From NCBI GenBank assembly GCA_947631495.1, contig CANRLO010000006.1, positions 1 to 40,040 of the forward strand: a DNA stretch of 40,040 nt, in the 5' to 3' direction. The DNA is from an uncultured Clostridia bacterium. GTDB lineage: Bacteria > Bacillota > Clostridia > TANB77 > CAG-508. Numbering within the stretch: position 1 is the first letter of the stretch; each line of letters opens with the position of its first letter. Shown piece after piece: positions 15,977-25,962 of this stretch. Under the pieces are notes generated by a model. The model was not told where the DNA came from. It was given only the letters and a program-made list of their open reading frames with translations, and did no database searches. The position numbers were made by a program, and so were the translations under genes.

Positions 15977-18457
15977 TTAAATTTTTAATTCTACTACAGT
16001 TGCTCCCATTTCACCTTCACCAAAACTGCCTAAGCGAAAGCTTTTTACATGAGGATGCTTACGTAAAAATAGATGAATTCCTTCTCTTAATTTTCCTGTT
16101 CCTTTTCCATGAATAATACGAACAGGACTTACTTTGGCAAGGTAACAATCGTCTAAATATTTATCTATAACAAAACAAGCTTCGTCTACATTTTGCCCAA
16201 TTACATTAATTTCTGTAGTAACGTTTTTAGCTTTCAAAGAAGAACTCGATGAAGTGCTTTTAAAAGAATTAGAAGATGTTTTTGAAGAATTAAAACTAGA
16301 ATTTATTTTGTCTTCAAAAATTTCAAATATATCATTCAAATGAACATTCATTTTAGCACTTCCTATTTGAACTTGTAAAGAATCTTTCTTTCCAGACAAT
16401 GAAGTAATAGTAGCAATATCAGAAAAATTCTTTAATTGAACTTTCATACCAACCTTTAAATCATCTTTTTTCAATAATTTAGGTTGCTCTTCATTTTCTT
16501 TTTTCATTATAGTAATTGAATCAATAGAAGTATTTAAATTTTTCCTTAATTCATTTGCTTTTTTTAAACTACCTTTTTGAAAATGAGATTTTACAAAGTT
16601 AGCAATTTGTGAATCGCTCCAATTTTCTAAGTCCATGTCTTCTAGTTGCTTATTTCTTTCATATAAAGCATTTAACTCTTTAATAGTATCATTTGCAGTG
16701 TCTTTTGCAGAAAGAAGAAGATTTTTGGCTTCTAATTTCACTTTTTCTACTTGTACTTGTTTCACTTCATTTTGCTTACTTTTTTCTTGCTCTAAGTTCT
16801 TTCTTAAATTTTCTATTTGTGATAAATTCTTTTGAATTTCTTCTTTTTCTGTTTCAATAGCTATCTTATCATCATAAATATTTTTTAATAAGTCTTCTAC
16901 ATGAATATGTTCTTCTTTTAAAAGACTTTGTGCCTTATTTAAAATTTCCTCAGGAAGTCCTAACTTTTTACTAATGGCAAAAGCATTACTTTTTCCTGGA
17001 ACGCCAATTAATAGTTGATATGTTGGTTTTAACTCCTCAATATCAAAAGCAGAACTAGCATTTTCAAAACCATCTGTTACTAACGCATAATTTTTGATTT
17101 CTGAATAATGCGTTGTTGTTAAAGTAAGACAGCCTAAATTATAAAAATATTCTAAAATACTAATGGCAAGGTTAGCACCTTCAATAGGATCTGTTCCAGA
17201 ACCTAATTCATCTATTAAAATAAGACTATTTTTAGTGGCATGCTCTATAATATGAATAATTTTTGTCATATGAGCAGAAAAAGTACTTAAAGATTCTTGA
17301 ATGCTTTGCTCATCTCCAATATCTGCAAAAACACAATCAAATACATAAAGACTGCTTTTTTCTTCAGCAGGAATAAATAAACCACTATAAGCCATTAAAC
17401 ACAAAAGTCCAGTTGTTTTTAAAGTAACAGTTTTTCCACCAGTATTAGGACCAGTAATAATTAAAGAAGAATAATCCTTACCAATATGAATATCAATAGG
17501 AACAACCTTATCTTTATCAATAAAAGGATGACGTGCCTTTTTTAAATCAATTTGCTTTTCTTCTGTTAAGATAGGGCAAATTGCTTGCATACTTTTAGCT
17601 AAGCTTGCCTTTGCAAATATGAAATCTAATTTTCCAATTAAATAAACATCATTTTCTAATTCTTGTAAATAAGGAATTAGTTTATTAGATAATTCTGCTA
17701 AAATGCGTTCTATTTCTGTATTTTCTTCTACCTTTAAAGATTGAATTTGATTATTTAATTCAAACACTTGTAAAGGTTCTACAAACACAGTTGAACCACT
17801 AGCAGACATATCATGAATAAATCCTTTAATAAGACCACGAAATTCTTCTTTTACAGGAATTACATATCGGTCATTACGAATTGTTACAATAGGCTCCATA
17901 ATAGCTTTAGAATATTGGCTAGAATGCAAAATGTGATTTAAACTATCTTTTATTTGCACTTCTAACTTTTTTCTATTTTTACGAAGAGAAGCAAGCGTGC
18001 TAGAAGCAGTGTCTGCAATGGTGTTTTCATCTAGAATAGAGCTAAAAATAGAATTTTCTATATCTATGTTGCTATATAATTTAGAAAACATATCTTCTAA
18101 TAATACAAAAGGAGTTCGATTAAAGTTTTCATCTTCATAAAAATATTCTTTTAATTCTCTAGAAAGTTTTAAAATAAGGGAAATATCTAAAAGTGACTTT
18201 GCAGAAAGAGGAAGACTACTCTCTAATCTTTTTAAACTAACAGAAATATCGGATATTTCTGACATAGGAATAAAACCTTTCTGCACATTTAAAGTGCTTG
18301 CCTCTAGAGTTTCTTTTAATAATTTTTCTACTTGTTCTTTTTTAAAGCTTGGTTTTAATTGCATAGCAAAATTTTTCCCAGCATAAGTTTTACAAAGTAG
18401 GGAGAGTTTCTCTAATATTTGGTTATATTCTAATACTTCTAAATCGTGTAAATTCAT
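15977..18457 (-). CDS. mutS2: endonuclease MutS2
   Basis: MutS2 binds recombination intermediates and collided ribosomes; it is not a mismatch-repair MutS. The 826-aa protein has the lever and clamp regions and an ABC-type ATPase with Walker A GPNTGGKT (336-343) and Walker B ILIDELGSGTDP. A coiled-coil clamp follows, and a C-terminal Smr nuclease domain (about 750-826) carries VRIIHGKGTGKLREG. The frame opens at 18469, but the ATG at 18457 is chosen because GAGGAA lies just before it, giving MNLHDLEVLEY. It is transcribed alone against its neighbours. Confidence 0.95.
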   Translation of the reverse strand: MNLHDLEVLEYNQILEKLSLLCKTYAGKNFAMQLKPSFKKEQVEKLLKETLEASTLNVQKGFIPMSEISDISVSLKRLESSLPLSAKSLLDISLILKLSRELKEYFYEDENFNRTPFVLLEDMFSKLYSNIDIENSIFSSILDENTIADTASSTLASLRKNRKKLEVQIKDSLNHILHSSQYSKAIMEPIVTIRNDRYVIPVKEEFRGLIKGFIHDMSASGSTVFVEPLQVFELNNQIQSLKVEENTEIERILAELSNKLIPYLQELENDVYLIGKLDFIFAKASLAKSMQAICPILTEEKQIDLKKARHPFIDKDKVVPIDIHIGKDYSSLIITGPNTGGKTVTLKTTGLLCLMAYSGLFIPAEEKSSLYVFDCVFADIGDEQSIQESLSTFSAHMTKIIHIIEHATKNSLILIDELGSGTDPIEGANLAISILEYFYNLGCLTLTTTHYSEIKNYALVTDGFENASSAFDIEELKPTYQLLIGVPGKSNAFAISKKLGLPEEILNKAQSLLKEEHIHVEDLLKNIYDDKIAIETEKEEIQKNLSQIENLRKNLEQEKSKQNEVKQVQVEKVKLEAKNLLLSAKDTANDTIKELNALYERNKQLEDMDLENWSDSQIANFVKSHFQKGSLKKANELRKNLNTSIDSITIMKKENEEQPKLLKKDDLKVGMKVQLKNFSDIATITSLSGKKDSLQVQIGSAKMNVHLNDIFEIFEDKINSSFNSSKTSSNSFKSTSSSSSLKAKNVTTEINVIGQNVDEACFVIDKYLDDCYLAKVSPVRIIHGKGTGKLREGIHLFLRKHPHVKSFRLGSFGEGEMGATVVELKI

Positions 18458-18492
18458 TTCATTCCTCATAATAAGTTTTAATTATACATTCT

Positions 18493-18501
18493 ATTATACC
18501 A
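18493..18501 (-). promoter_or_regulatory. extended -10 promoter of mutS2
   Basis: On the minus strand TGGTATAAT is an extended -10 box. No good -35 box lies at the usual distance. Transcription would begin about 30 bases before the start codon. Confidence 0.5.
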
Positions 18502-18606
18502 TAAAAATTAGAAAATTCTACTAAGTTCAAGAAAAATGTTAGAATAAAAATTATACAAGAAGTAACAGGGAGTAATAAAAAAAATTAACAAATTTTACAA
18601 AAACAC

Positions 18607-18635
18607 TTGTAATTTTTTCCAAAATAGGGTATAAT
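18607..18635 (+). promoter_or_regulatory. sigma-A promoter of the rimP-nusA-infB operon
   Basis: TTGTAA (18607-18612) and TATAAT (18630-18635) are separated by 17 bases, about 85 bases before rimP. Confidence 0.7.
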
Positions 18636-18661
18636 AAGCAAAGTAAACAAAAAGATTTTAG

Positions 18662-18686
18662 AAGAGCGGAAACAAATTCCGCTCTT
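18662..18686 (+). promoter_or_regulatory. leader hairpin of the rimP operon
   Basis: The arms AAGAGCGGAA (18662-18671) and TTCCGCTCTT (18677-18686) form a perfect 10-bp stem with a 5-base loop, without a T run. It lies in the 5' leader shortly after the expected transcription start. It may stabilise the mRNA or be a protein site; it is not a standard terminator. Confidence 0.55.
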
Positions 18687-18719
18687 AATTAATGTAAATA
18701 ATAAATTAAGGAGGAAAAA

Positions 18720-19178
18720 TTGGCAAGTATCGAAGAAAAAGTAGAAAGCTTTATAAAAAAGCCGGTAGAAGATTTAGGCTATAAACTTTATAATGTACAA
18801 TATGTAAAAGAAGGAAAAGATTACTTTTTACGAGTTTTTATAGATAAAGAAACAGGCATTGATTTAAACGATTGTGAAAAAGTAAGTAATGAAATCAACC
18901 CTCTATTAGATGAAAAAGACTTAATAAAAGATATGTATTTTTTAGAAGTTTCTTCTCCAGGAGTAGAAAGAGTTTTAAGAAAAGAAGAACATCTAAAACA
19001 AGCACAAGGAAAAGAAGTAGAAATAAAATTATTTAAGCCAATAGAAAAACAAAAAGAATACAGTGGCATTTTAGAAAAATGGGATGAAAATAACATTTAT
19101 TTAAAACTAGAAGAAAAAGAAGTTCAACTGGAAAGAAAAAATATTTCACTTATGAAATTAAAATTTCATTGGGACTAA
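18720..19178 (+). CDS. rimP: ribosome maturation factor RimP
   Basis: RimP assists 30S subunit assembly. The 152-aa protein shows LGYKLYNVQYVKEG, the VFIDKETGIDLNDCEKVSNE segment and EVSSPGVERVL, all typical of the family. The start is TTG, with AAGGAGGAAAAA just before it. It is the first gene of the operon that continues with nusA, as in most Firmicutes. Confidence 0.95.
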   Translation: MASIEEKVESFIKKPVEDLGYKLYNVQYVKEGKDYFLRVFIDKETGIDLNDCEKVSNEINPLLDEKDLIKDMYFLEVSSPGVERVLRKEEHLKQAQGKEVEIKLFKPIEKQKEYSGILEKWDENNIYLKLEEKEVQLERKNISLMKLKFHWD

Positions 19179-19266
19179 ATAAAGGCAAGCATTGTATTAG
19201 CTTAGTAAAATAGCAATAAATAATAAAAAAATAAATTCAATAAAATAAGGAAGGAATGATTAAAAA

Positions 19267-20433
19267 ATGAAGAAAAAAGAGAAAAAAGGAATGGGTCCAG
19301 CAATTGATAGTACAGAATTAATTGAAGCTATGGAGGCATTGGAAAAAGAAAGTGGAATTCAAAAAGAATACTTACTAGAATCCATTGAAACAGCACTTGT
19401 AACAGCATATAAAAAGAATTTTGAATGTGAAGAAGAAAACGTAAAAATTACAATGGATAAAGAAACAGGAGAAATCCATATATATATGCAAAAAGAAATT
19501 GTAAAAGAAGTAGAAAATGAAAAAACACAAATGTCATTAGAGGAAGCAAAAGCTATCGATAAAAAATACAAAGTAGGAGATATTTACGAAAAAGAATTAG
19601 TGCCAAAAAACTTTGGAAGAATTGCAGCAGGAACAGCAAAACAAGTAATTATTCAAAAAATAAGAGAAGCATCTAGAGAATTTTTATACAATGAATTTAA
19701 TGAAAGAAAAGGTGAAATTGTTTCTGGTATTGTACAAAAAGCAGATGGTGGCGTTGTTGTAGTAGATTTAGGAAGACTAGAAGGAATTATGACAGTAAAA
19801 GAACAAATTCCAAGCGAACATTACCATGTAAATGATAAAATAAGAGCTTGCATTATTGATGTAGAAAAAGGATTAAAAGGAAGCACACAAGTTATGATTT
19901 CAAGAGCACATAACGATTTTGTAAGAAAACTATTTGAACTTGAAATTCCAGAAATTTATGAAGGTTTAATTGAAATTAAAAGTGTTTCAAGAGATCCAGG
20001 TAACAGATGTAAAGTAGCAGTATATTCACAAAATCCAGATATAGATCCAGTTGGTTCTTGCGTAGGTCAAAAAGGAATTCGTATTCAAAATATTATAAAT
20101 GAACTAAATGGAGAAAAAATTGATGTTATTGAATGGAACGAAGATCCAGCTATTTACATTTCTTCTGCTTTACTTCCAGCACAAGTTATGGCAGTAGATA
20201 TTAAAGAAGAAGAACATTTTGCACAAGTAATTGTACCAGATGACCAATTATCTTTAGCAATAGGAAAAGCAGGACAAAATGCTCGTTTAGCAGCAAGATT
20301 AACTTCATGGAAAATTGATATTAAGAGTGAAAGTCAATTTAGAGAAATGATAGAAAAAATGCAAGCAGAACAAGCACAAGGATTAGAAACAGTAGAACAA
20401 GAAATAGATGAAGCAGAACAAATTGAAGAATAA
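19267..20433 (+). CDS. nusA: transcription termination/antitermination factor NusA
   Basis: NusA binds RNA polymerase and nascent RNA to control pausing and termination. The 388-aa protein has the N-terminal polymerase-binding domain, an S1 domain (about 150-215, GEIVSGIVQKADGGVVVVD) and two KH domains (about 215-360, with VGQKGIRIQNI and IGKAGQNARLAA). It ends in an acidic tail. A short basic extension precedes the usual start. The ribosome binding site AAGGAAGGA lies before ATG. Confidence 0.96.
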   Translation: MKKKEKKGMGPAIDSTELIEAMEALEKESGIQKEYLLESIETALVTAYKKNFECEEENVKITMDKETGEIHIYMQKEIVKEVENEKTQMSLEEAKAIDKKYKVGDIYEKELVPKNFGRIAAGTAKQVIIQKIREASREFLYNEFNERKGEIVSGIVQKADGGVVVVDLGRLEGIMTVKEQIPSEHYHVNDKIRACIIDVEKGLKGSTQVMISRAHNDFVRKLFELEIPEIYEGLIEIKSVSRDPGNRCKVAVYSQNPDIDPVGSCVGQKGIRIQNIINELNGEKIDVIEWNEDPAIYISSALLPAQVMAVDIKEEEHFAQVIVPDDQLSLAIGKAGQNARLAARLTSWKIDIKSESQFREMIEKMQAEQAQGLETVEQEIDEAEQIEE

Positions 20434-20476
20434 AGCAAAATTCACGTAAATACAATAGAATAAAGGTGTGAGAAAT

Positions 20477-20731
20477 TTGAAAAAAATACCAAAACGTACT
20501 TGTATAGGGTGTAATGAAAGTAAAGAAAAAAAAGAATTAATTCGTATTGTTAAAAACAAAGAAGGAAAAATTTTTATAGATAAAACAGGAAAAGCAAATG
20601 GCAGAGGGGCGTATCTTTGCGATAATAAAGAATGTTTAGAAAAGGCAATAAAAGCAAAAAAACTAGAAAGAATATTCGAGACTTCAATAGATAATGACTT
20701 ATATGCAGAATTAAAGGAAACTCTACAGTAA
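20477..20731 (+). CDS. ylxR: YlxR family RNA-binding protein
   Basis: This 84-aa basic protein has the family signature RTCIGCNESKEKKELIRIV and a GRGAYLC motif. It is probably an RNA-binding or nucleoid-associated regulator. The TTG at 20477 is preferred over the GTG at 20468, because AAAGGTG serves as the ribosome binding site and overlaps the GTG. The position between nusA and an L7Ae-like gene is classical. Confidence 0.9.
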   Translation: MKKIPKRTCIGCNESKEKKELIRIVKNKEGKIFIDKTGKANGRGAYLCDNKECLEKAIKAKKLERIFETSIDNDLYAELKETLQ

Positions 20732-20770
20732 AAAGTATATAACAAAACAACAATATAAGAGGTGGAATAC

Positions 20771-21094
20771 TTGAAGGAAAATAATAAAATATATGGCTTA
20801 ATAGGACTAGCACGAAGGGCAGGAAAGTTAAGCTTTGGAACGGAAAGTTCAAAAGAAGAAATTAATAAAGGAAAAGCAAAACTAGTATTAATTGCAACTG
20901 ATGCTAGTGAAAAAACCAAAAAGCATATAGAAGAATTAGCAAAAATGCATCAAGTGCCAGTTCGCATAGTAGGTACTATAGAAGCATTAAGTCAAAGTAT
21001 TGGGCAAGTAAATAAAGCAATTATTGTTATTAAAGAAGAAAATTTTGCAAGAGAAATAATAAAAAGAATTGATGGGGGTGAATTGATTGGGTAA
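20771..21094 (+). CDS. L7Ae-family ribosomal protein (YlxQ-like)
   Basis: This kink-turn RNA-binding protein of the L7Ae/L30e fold is 107 aa. Its motifs are [18 protein letters not shown], then [10 protein letters not shown] and VPVRIVGT. The TTG at 20771 is chosen because AAGAGGTGG lies just upstream and overlaps the alternative GTG at 20762. Its end overlaps the start of infB by 8 bases, which implies translational coupling. Confidence 0.9.
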   Translation: MKENNKIYGLIGLARRAGKLSFGTESSKEEINKGKAKLVLIATDASEKTKKHIEELAKMHQVPVRIVGTIEALSQSIGQVNKAIIVIKEENFAREIIKRIDGGELIG

Positions 21095-23954
21095 AATCAA
21101 AATACATGAAATAGCAAAAGAAACAGGAATAAGCAGTAAAGAAATTATAGAAAAGGCAAAAGAACTTGGAATTGAAGCAACATCACATATGAGTGGTGTA
21201 GATGAAAAAGAAGCATTAAAAATAAAAAATGCTTTATTAGGCAAGGAGAAAAAACAAGAAAATAAAAAAGAACAAGTAAAAGAAGAGAAGAAAAATGAAA
21301 CACCAGTCATTATTAGGAGAGAAGTGATTATTAATGACGAGGAAGAAAAGGAAAAAGAAAGAATACAAAAACAAGCAGAGCAAAAAAACAAACAAGTCGG
21401 ATTTGTAGAAAGAAATAAAAATACAGATTATAATATAGTATATCGTAATAAACCTACAAAACCAATGACTGTAAGTGAATTATTTGGCATTGGCAAAAAA
21501 GAAGAACCAAAAAAGGAACCAAAAAAAGAGCCAAAGCAAGAAGAAAAGAAAGTAGAGAACGTTTCAAAGGTAGAAAAAGTAGAGCATGAAAAAACAAAAA
21601 CTGTAGAAACAAATAAACCAGATAGAAACTTTGAAAATCATAATCGTACATCTATGAATACAAATCGCTCAGAAAATAGAAATTATAACAATCAAGGAAA
21701 TTTCCAAAATCATAATAATTCAAATAGAGGAAATTTCCAAAATAGAGATAACTATGGTAATAGAGAAAATCGTAATGGTTTTCAAAAACGTGATAATAAT
21801 TTCAAAAATGGGCAAAATCGTAATAATGGTGGAAACTTTAATCGTGAAAGAAGACCACTAGATGAACGTGGTATTGACAGAAACATTAAAGACATTATGG
21901 CATCAGATATTGTAGAAAAAGAAAATCAAAGAGACTTTACAAGTAGAGCGATTGACAAAGCAAAATTTGAAAGAAAAGAAGAAAGAACACAAAAGGCTAA
22001 TAAAAATAAGAAAGGTTCAAGATTTAGTGAAGAATTTGATGGTGGAAAACTAAAAGATTTAAAACAAGTAGACCGTTTATCAAATATGTTTAATGACCAA
22101 GAAGGTGGAATGCTTGACTATTACGATTTAACAACTGCAAGAGGAAAGAAAAATAAGAAAAAATCTGTAAAAGTTCAAGAAGAAAGAACTCAAAAAATAT
22201 TCCAATTAACTGAAATTACTATTCCAGAATCTATTACTGTAAAAGATTTAGCAATAGAACTTAAGAAAACTTCAGCAGAAGTTATTAAAGTATTATTTGG
22301 ATTTGGTATCATGGCAACCATCAATAATGATTTAGACTTTGATACAGCCTTTTTAGTAGCAGAAGAATTTGGTGTAACAGCTAAGAAAAAAGAAGAAGTT
22401 AAAGAAGAAGATATTTTATTTGATGAATCAGAAGATAAAGAAGAAGAACTACAAACAAGACCACCAGTTGTTGTAGTTATGGGACACGTTGACCATGGTA
22501 AAACTTCACTTTTAGATGCAATTCGTAAAACAAATGTTATTGAAGGTGAGGCAGGAGGAATTACTCAAGCAATTGGTGCTTACATGGTAAATATCAATGG
22601 TAGAGATATCACTTTCTTAGATACACCAGGACATGAAGCATTTACAAGCATGCGTGCAAGAGGTGCACAAATTACAGATATAGCTATATTAGTAGTTGCT
22701 GCTAACGATGGTGTTATGCCTCAAACAGTTGAAGCAATCAACCATGCTAAAGCAGCAGGAATTCCAATTATTGTAGCAGTAAACAAAATTGACTTACCAG
22801 AAGCCAATGTTGATAAAGTAAAACAAGAATTAATGAAATATGAATTAGTACCAGAAGAATGGGGTGGAGATACCATCTATGTACCAATTTCTGCAAAAAA
22901 ACATCAAAATATTGATGAATTATTAGAAATGGTACTATTACAAGCAGATGTCTTAGAACTAAAAGCAAACCCTAAAAAACAAGCTAAAGGTGCCGTTATT
23001 GAAGCACGCTTAGACAAAGCAAGAGGACCAATCGCTTCTATCTTAGTACAAAGAGGTACTTTAGATGTAGGAGATACCATAGTAGTAGGCTCATCTATTG
23101 GTAGAATTAGAGCCATGAAAAATGATAAAGGACAAAAAGTAAAGAAAGCCGGACCATCTACTCCAGTAGAGGTTATGGGATTAACTGAAGTTCCTGAATC
23201 AGGTGATATTTTCTACGAAGTAAAAGATGAAAAAATGGCAAAACACTTAATTGAAAGAAGAAAACGTACTCAAAGAGAAAAATCTATTAACCAAATGGCA
23301 CCAGTTACTCTAGATAACTTATTTAGCCAAATGGAAGAAGGAAAGCTAAAACAATTAAGCATTATAGTAAAAGCCGATGTACAAGGTTCTGCAGAAGCAT
23401 TAAAACAATCATTAGAAAAACTATCTGACGATGAAGTAAAAGTAAGAGTAATTCATGCAGCAGCAGGAGCTGTTACGGAATCAGATGTTACTTTAGCAAA
23501 AGTAGCAAATGCCATTATTATTGCATTTAATGTTCGTCCAGTTGCAACTGCAAAGCAAGTAGCAGAAAAAGATGAAGTAGAAATTAAACAATACTCTATT
23601 ATTTACCAAGCAATTGATGATGTAAAAGCAGCAATGAAAGGAATGCTAGACCCAGTCTTTGAAGAAAAAGTAATCGGAAATGTAGAAGTAAGACAAGTAT
23701 TTAAAGTATCTAATGTAGGAACTATTGCAGGTGCTTATGTACTAGAAGGAAAAATAGAAAGAAATGCAGGCGTTCGTGTAATTCGTGAAGATGTTGTTAT
23801 TCATGAAGGAAAATTAGTATCTTTAAAACGTTTCAAAGATGACGTAAAAGAAGTAGCAAAAGGTTACGAATGTGGTATGCAAATTGAAGATTACAATGAC
23901 CTAAAAGAAGGAGACATCATTGAAGTATATATTATGGAAGAAATAAAACGTTAA
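21087..23954 (+). CDS. infB: translation initiation factor IF-2
   Basis: IF-2 is the GTPase that places initiator tRNA on the ribosome. The 955-aa protein has an N-terminal IF2-N helix bundle (residues 1-55) and a long charged, Asn-rich linker (about 60-290, with repeated NRNxN and NRGNFQNR segments). A second IF2-N domain (about 380-430) precedes the GTPase domain with G1 GHVDHGKT (466-473), DTPGHEAF and NKID, then domains II-IV. The start is TTG, with GGGGGTG 7 bases upstream, inside the preceding gene. It is longer than many Firmicutes IF-2 proteins because of the linker. Confidence 0.97.
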   Translation: MGKIKIHEIAKETGISSKEIIEKAKELGIEATSHMSGVDEKEALKIKNALLGKEKKQENKKEQVKEEKKNETPVIIRREVIINDEEEKEKERIQKQAEQKNKQVGFVERNKNTDYNIVYRNKPTKPMTVSELFGIGKKEEPKKEPKKEPKQEEKKVENVSKVEKVEHEKTKTVETNKPDRNFENHNRTSMNTNRSENRNYNNQGNFQNHNNSNRGNFQNRDNYGNRENRNGFQKRDNNFKNGQNRNNGGNFNRERRPLDERGIDRNIKDIMASDIVEKENQRDFTSRAIDKAKFERKEERTQKANKNKKGSRFSEEFDGGKLKDLKQVDRLSNMFNDQEGGMLDYYDLTTARGKKNKKKSVKVQEERTQKIFQLTEITIPESITVKDLAIELKKTSAEVIKVLFGFGIMATINNDLDFDTAFLVAEEFGVTAKKKEEVKEEDILFDESEDKEEELQTRPPVVVVMGHVDHGKTSLLDAIRKTNVIEGEAGGITQAIGAYMVNINGRDITFLDTPGHEAFTSMRARGAQITDIAILVVAANDGVMPQTVEAINHAKAAGIPIIVAVNKIDLPEANVDKVKQELMKYELVPEEWGGDTIYVPISAKKHQNIDELLEMVLLQADVLELKANPKKQAKGAVIEARLDKARGPIASILVQRGTLDVGDTIVVGSSIGRIRAMKNDKGQKVKKAGPSTPVEVMGLTEVPESGDIFYEVKDEKMAKHLIERRKRTQREKSINQMAPVTLDNLFSQMEEGKLKQLSIIVKADVQGSAEALKQSLEKLSDDEVKVRVIHAAAGAVTESDVTLAKVANAIIIAFNVRPVATAKQVAEKDEVEIKQYSIIYQAIDDVKAAMKGMLDPVFEEKVIGNVEVRQVFKVSNVGTIAGAYVLEGKIERNAGVRVIREDVVIHEGKLVSLKRFKDDVKEVAKGYECGMQIEDYNDLKEGDIIEVYIMEEIKR

Positions 23955-24009
23955 AATAAGAAAGAAAGGAATTAAAGTATAATATTTAATATTATGCAAG
24001 GATAAAAAT

Positions 24010-24486
24010 ATGGGAAAGAAAAGTAGTAAAAGAAATAAAATTCCTAAAGATTTAGACATTGAAGAAATAGTAGAAATGGAAGAACGTTTATTAAAAAAGA
24101 TAGAAGAAGATGAAAAACTAGAACAAAATAAAGAAAACCTTGAAGATGCTGAAGAAAATGAAGAAGACATCGAAGAATTTGAAGATGCTGAAGAAAATGA
24201 AGAAAACATCGAAGAATTTGAAGATGTTGAAGAACAAAATGAAGAAGACATTGAAGATGACGTTGAAGAACAAGAAAATGAAACAGAAAAATTAGACAAA
24301 ATGCAAGAATTCAGAGAAAGCTTACAAAAACAAAATACTCAAAAATCTACCCATACAAGAGAACCAGCTACAGAAAAAAGATTTGAAAATTATATCAAAA
24401 GAAAAGAAACAGAAGATGCAGAAGAAGTAAGAAGGGAAGCTTTATTAAAAGCTATGAATAAATTAGAAGAACAAGAAGAAAGATAA
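24010..24486 (+). CDS. acidic repeat protein of unknown function
   Basis: This 158-aa protein has a basic N-terminus (MGKKSSKRNK). A very acidic middle (about 30-95) is built from a 13-residue repeat, DAEENEEDIEEFE and variants, and a charged helical C-terminus ends in KLEEQEER. There is no recognisable domain; it is probably disordered or coiled coil. The ribosome binding site is weak (CAAGGA, 24000-24005). It lies between infB and rbfA, where most Firmicutes have no gene or only a small one, so it may be lineage-specific. Confidence 0.65.
   Translation: MGKKSSKRNKIPKDLDIEEIVEMEERLLKKIEEDEKLEQNKENLEDAEENEEDIEEFEDAEENEENIEEFEDVEEQNEEDIEDDVEEQENETEKLDKMQEFRESLQKQNTQKSTHTREPATEKRFENYIKRKETEDAEEVRREALLKAMNKLEEQEER
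24145..24261 (+). repeat. 39-base tandem repeat within the acidic gene
   Basis: Units at 24145-24183 and 24184-24222 are nearly identical, each starting GATGCTGAAGAAAATGAAGA. A third, divergent unit spans 24223-24261. The 39-base unit keeps frame, so copy-number change would lengthen or shorten the acidic stretch without a frameshift. Confidence 0.8.
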
Positions 24487-24500
24487 AAAGGAGGCAAACA

Positions 24501-24857
24501 ATGCCAAAAAACGAAAATAGACTAAACCGTATTAATGAAGAATTAAAGAAAGAAATAAGCAATATTATTTCTTTTGAATTAAAAAATCCTGACGCAACAG
24601 GACTAATTAGTGTGACAAAAGTAAAAATAACACCAGATTTAAAATATGCCAAAGTATATGTAAGTTTATTAAATGCTAAAAATGAAGAAAAAACAATAGA
24701 TGCTTTAAAAAATTCTGCAGGATATATTCGTACTTTGATAGCCAAAAGAATTAATTTAAGAGTAACACCAGAATTAGTCTTTGAAAAAGATGATTCTATG
24801 GAATATGGTATGAAAATAGATTCTATTTTAAAGAACTTAAAGAAAGACGAAAAATAA
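24501..24857 (+). CDS. rbfA: ribosome-binding factor A
   Basis: RbfA is needed for late 30S maturation and cold adaptation. The 118-aa protein shows NRINEELKKEISNIISFELKN-type N-terminal sequence and the KH-like core with VTKVKITPDLKYAKVYVS. AAGGAGG precedes the ATG. It lies in the infB-rbfA-nrnA-truB order found across Firmicutes. Confidence 0.95.
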   Translation: MPKNENRLNRINEELKKEISNIISFELKNPDATGLISVTKVKITPDLKYAKVYVSLLNAKNEEKTIDALKNSAGYIRTLIAKRINLRVTPELVFEKDDSMEYGMKIDSILKNLKKDEK

Positions 24858-24859
24858 AA

Positions 24860-24927
24860 AATGTCTCTGCATAAGATATCTGTAATTCGCTCCGCTCAAA
24901 CAGCTATCTTATCCTAAAGAGACATTT
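24860..24927. repeat. 68-base intergenic palindrome
   Basis: The outer arms AAATGTCTCT (24860-24869) and AGAGACATTT (24918-24927) enclose inner arms ATAAGATA with CTGT and ACAG with TATCTTAT. A 15-base loop contains TTCGCTCCGCTC. It lies between rbfA and nrnA. It is not a standard terminator, because no T run follows. It may be a small nonautonomous repeat or an RNA processing or attenuation element. Confidence 0.6.
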
Positions 24928-24946
24928 AAGGAAAAAGGAGAAAAAC

Positions 24947-25897
24947 ATGACCTTAGATAATATATTAGAAGAAATAAAAAAAGCAAAGAATATTGTTCTA
25001 TTAACCCATGAAAACCCAGATGGAGATGCTGTTGGAAGTAGTTTAGCAATGTTAATGGCTTTGAAAAAAATGGGAAAAGAGGTAGAACTTATTATTCCAG
25101 AACTTCCAAGAGTATATAAATTTTTGCCATATGCTGAAGAAATTCGAAAAGAAGGAAGAAATGAGCCTTATGATTTAGCAATTGCAGTTGATACCGCAAC
25201 TATTAAAATGCTAAATGGTTGGGCAAACTATTTTGAATCAGCAAAAGTAAAAATTGTAATAGACCATCATGGAACTAATACAATGTATGGAGATTACAAT
25301 TATGTGAATCCAGATGCACCAGCCTGTACACAAATTTTAATTCAAATTATTGAATATTTCGGAATAGAAATAGATAAAGAAATTGGAACATGTATTTTAA
25401 CAGGTATTATTACCGATACTGGAGGATTTCAATACCAAAGTACAACACCAGAAACCTTTGAATTTGCTTCAGAATTACTACAAAAAGGTGTTAATGTTTC
25501 TGACATATATAAAAGAGTAATGAACACAAAGTCAAGAGCTAATTTTGAATTACGAAAAAGAGCTATTGACAGAATGAAATTTTTAGAAGATGGAAAAATA
25601 GCCATTACATACATAACTAAGAAGGATGAAGAAGAAACACATGCCGAAAGTGGAGACTATGAAGGTATTGTAGAAGAAGGAAGGGCAATAGAAGGAGTAG
25701 AAGTATCTATTTTTATAAGAGAAACAAATAAAGGATACAAAGCTTCTTTACGTTCTAATAGTTATTTAAATGTATCTGATGTATGCCTAATGTTTGGTGG
25801 CGGTGGACACTACCATGCTGCTGGTTGCACAATTGCGCAAAGCTTGGAACAAGTAAAAGAAAAAATTGTAAATCAAGTAAAAATGTATTTAGAATAA
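24947..25897 (+). CDS. nrnA: bifunctional oligoribonuclease / pAp phosphatase NrnA (DHH family)
   Basis: NrnA degrades short oligoribonucleotides and pAp using two Mn ions. The 316-aa protein has THENPDGDAVGSS, VDTA, the DHH triad (106-108), DTGGFQY and the C-terminal DHHA1 substrate motif GGGGHYHAAG. AAAGGAG precedes the ATG. Its location between rbfA and truB is standard. Confidence 0.94.
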   Translation: MTLDNILEEIKKAKNIVLLTHENPDGDAVGSSLAMLMALKKMGKEVELIIPELPRVYKFLPYAEEIRKEGRNEPYDLAIAVDTATIKMLNGWANYFESAKVKIVIDHHGTNTMYGDYNYVNPDAPACTQILIQIIEYFGIEIDKEIGTCILTGIITDTGGFQYQSTTPETFEFASELLQKGVNVSDIYKRVMNTKSRANFELRKRAIDRMKFLEDGKIAITYITKKDEEETHAESGDYEGIVEEGRAIEGVEVSIFIRETNKGYKASLRSNSYLNVSDVCLMFGGGGHYHAAGCTIAQSLEQVKEKIVNQVKMYLE

Positions 25898-25900
25898 ACT

Positions 25901-25952
25901 AAAAAAATTATATCTCTTTGACATTATGTTAAAAAAGAGATATAATTTTTTA
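25901..25952 (+). terminator. terminator or attenuator after nrnA
   Basis: The arms AAATTATATCTCTTT and AAAGAGATATAATTT (within 25901-25952) make a long AT-rich stem with an 11-base loop that ends in T. It may reduce read-through into the next gene, whose ribosome binding site begins at its edge. Confidence 0.65.
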
Positions 25953-25962
25953 GGTGAAAAAA

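Noticed and set aside
18662..18686. rimP leader hairpin as a terminator
   Set aside because: The stem is strong, but AATTAATG follows instead of a T run, so it is recorded as a leader hairpin only.
20383..20919. 178-aa Phe/Ser-rich minus-strand frame over nusA, ylxR and the L7Ae-like gene
   Set aside because: It crosses three conserved plus-strand genes and has the hydrophobic composition produced by the antisense of Lys/Glu-rich genes.
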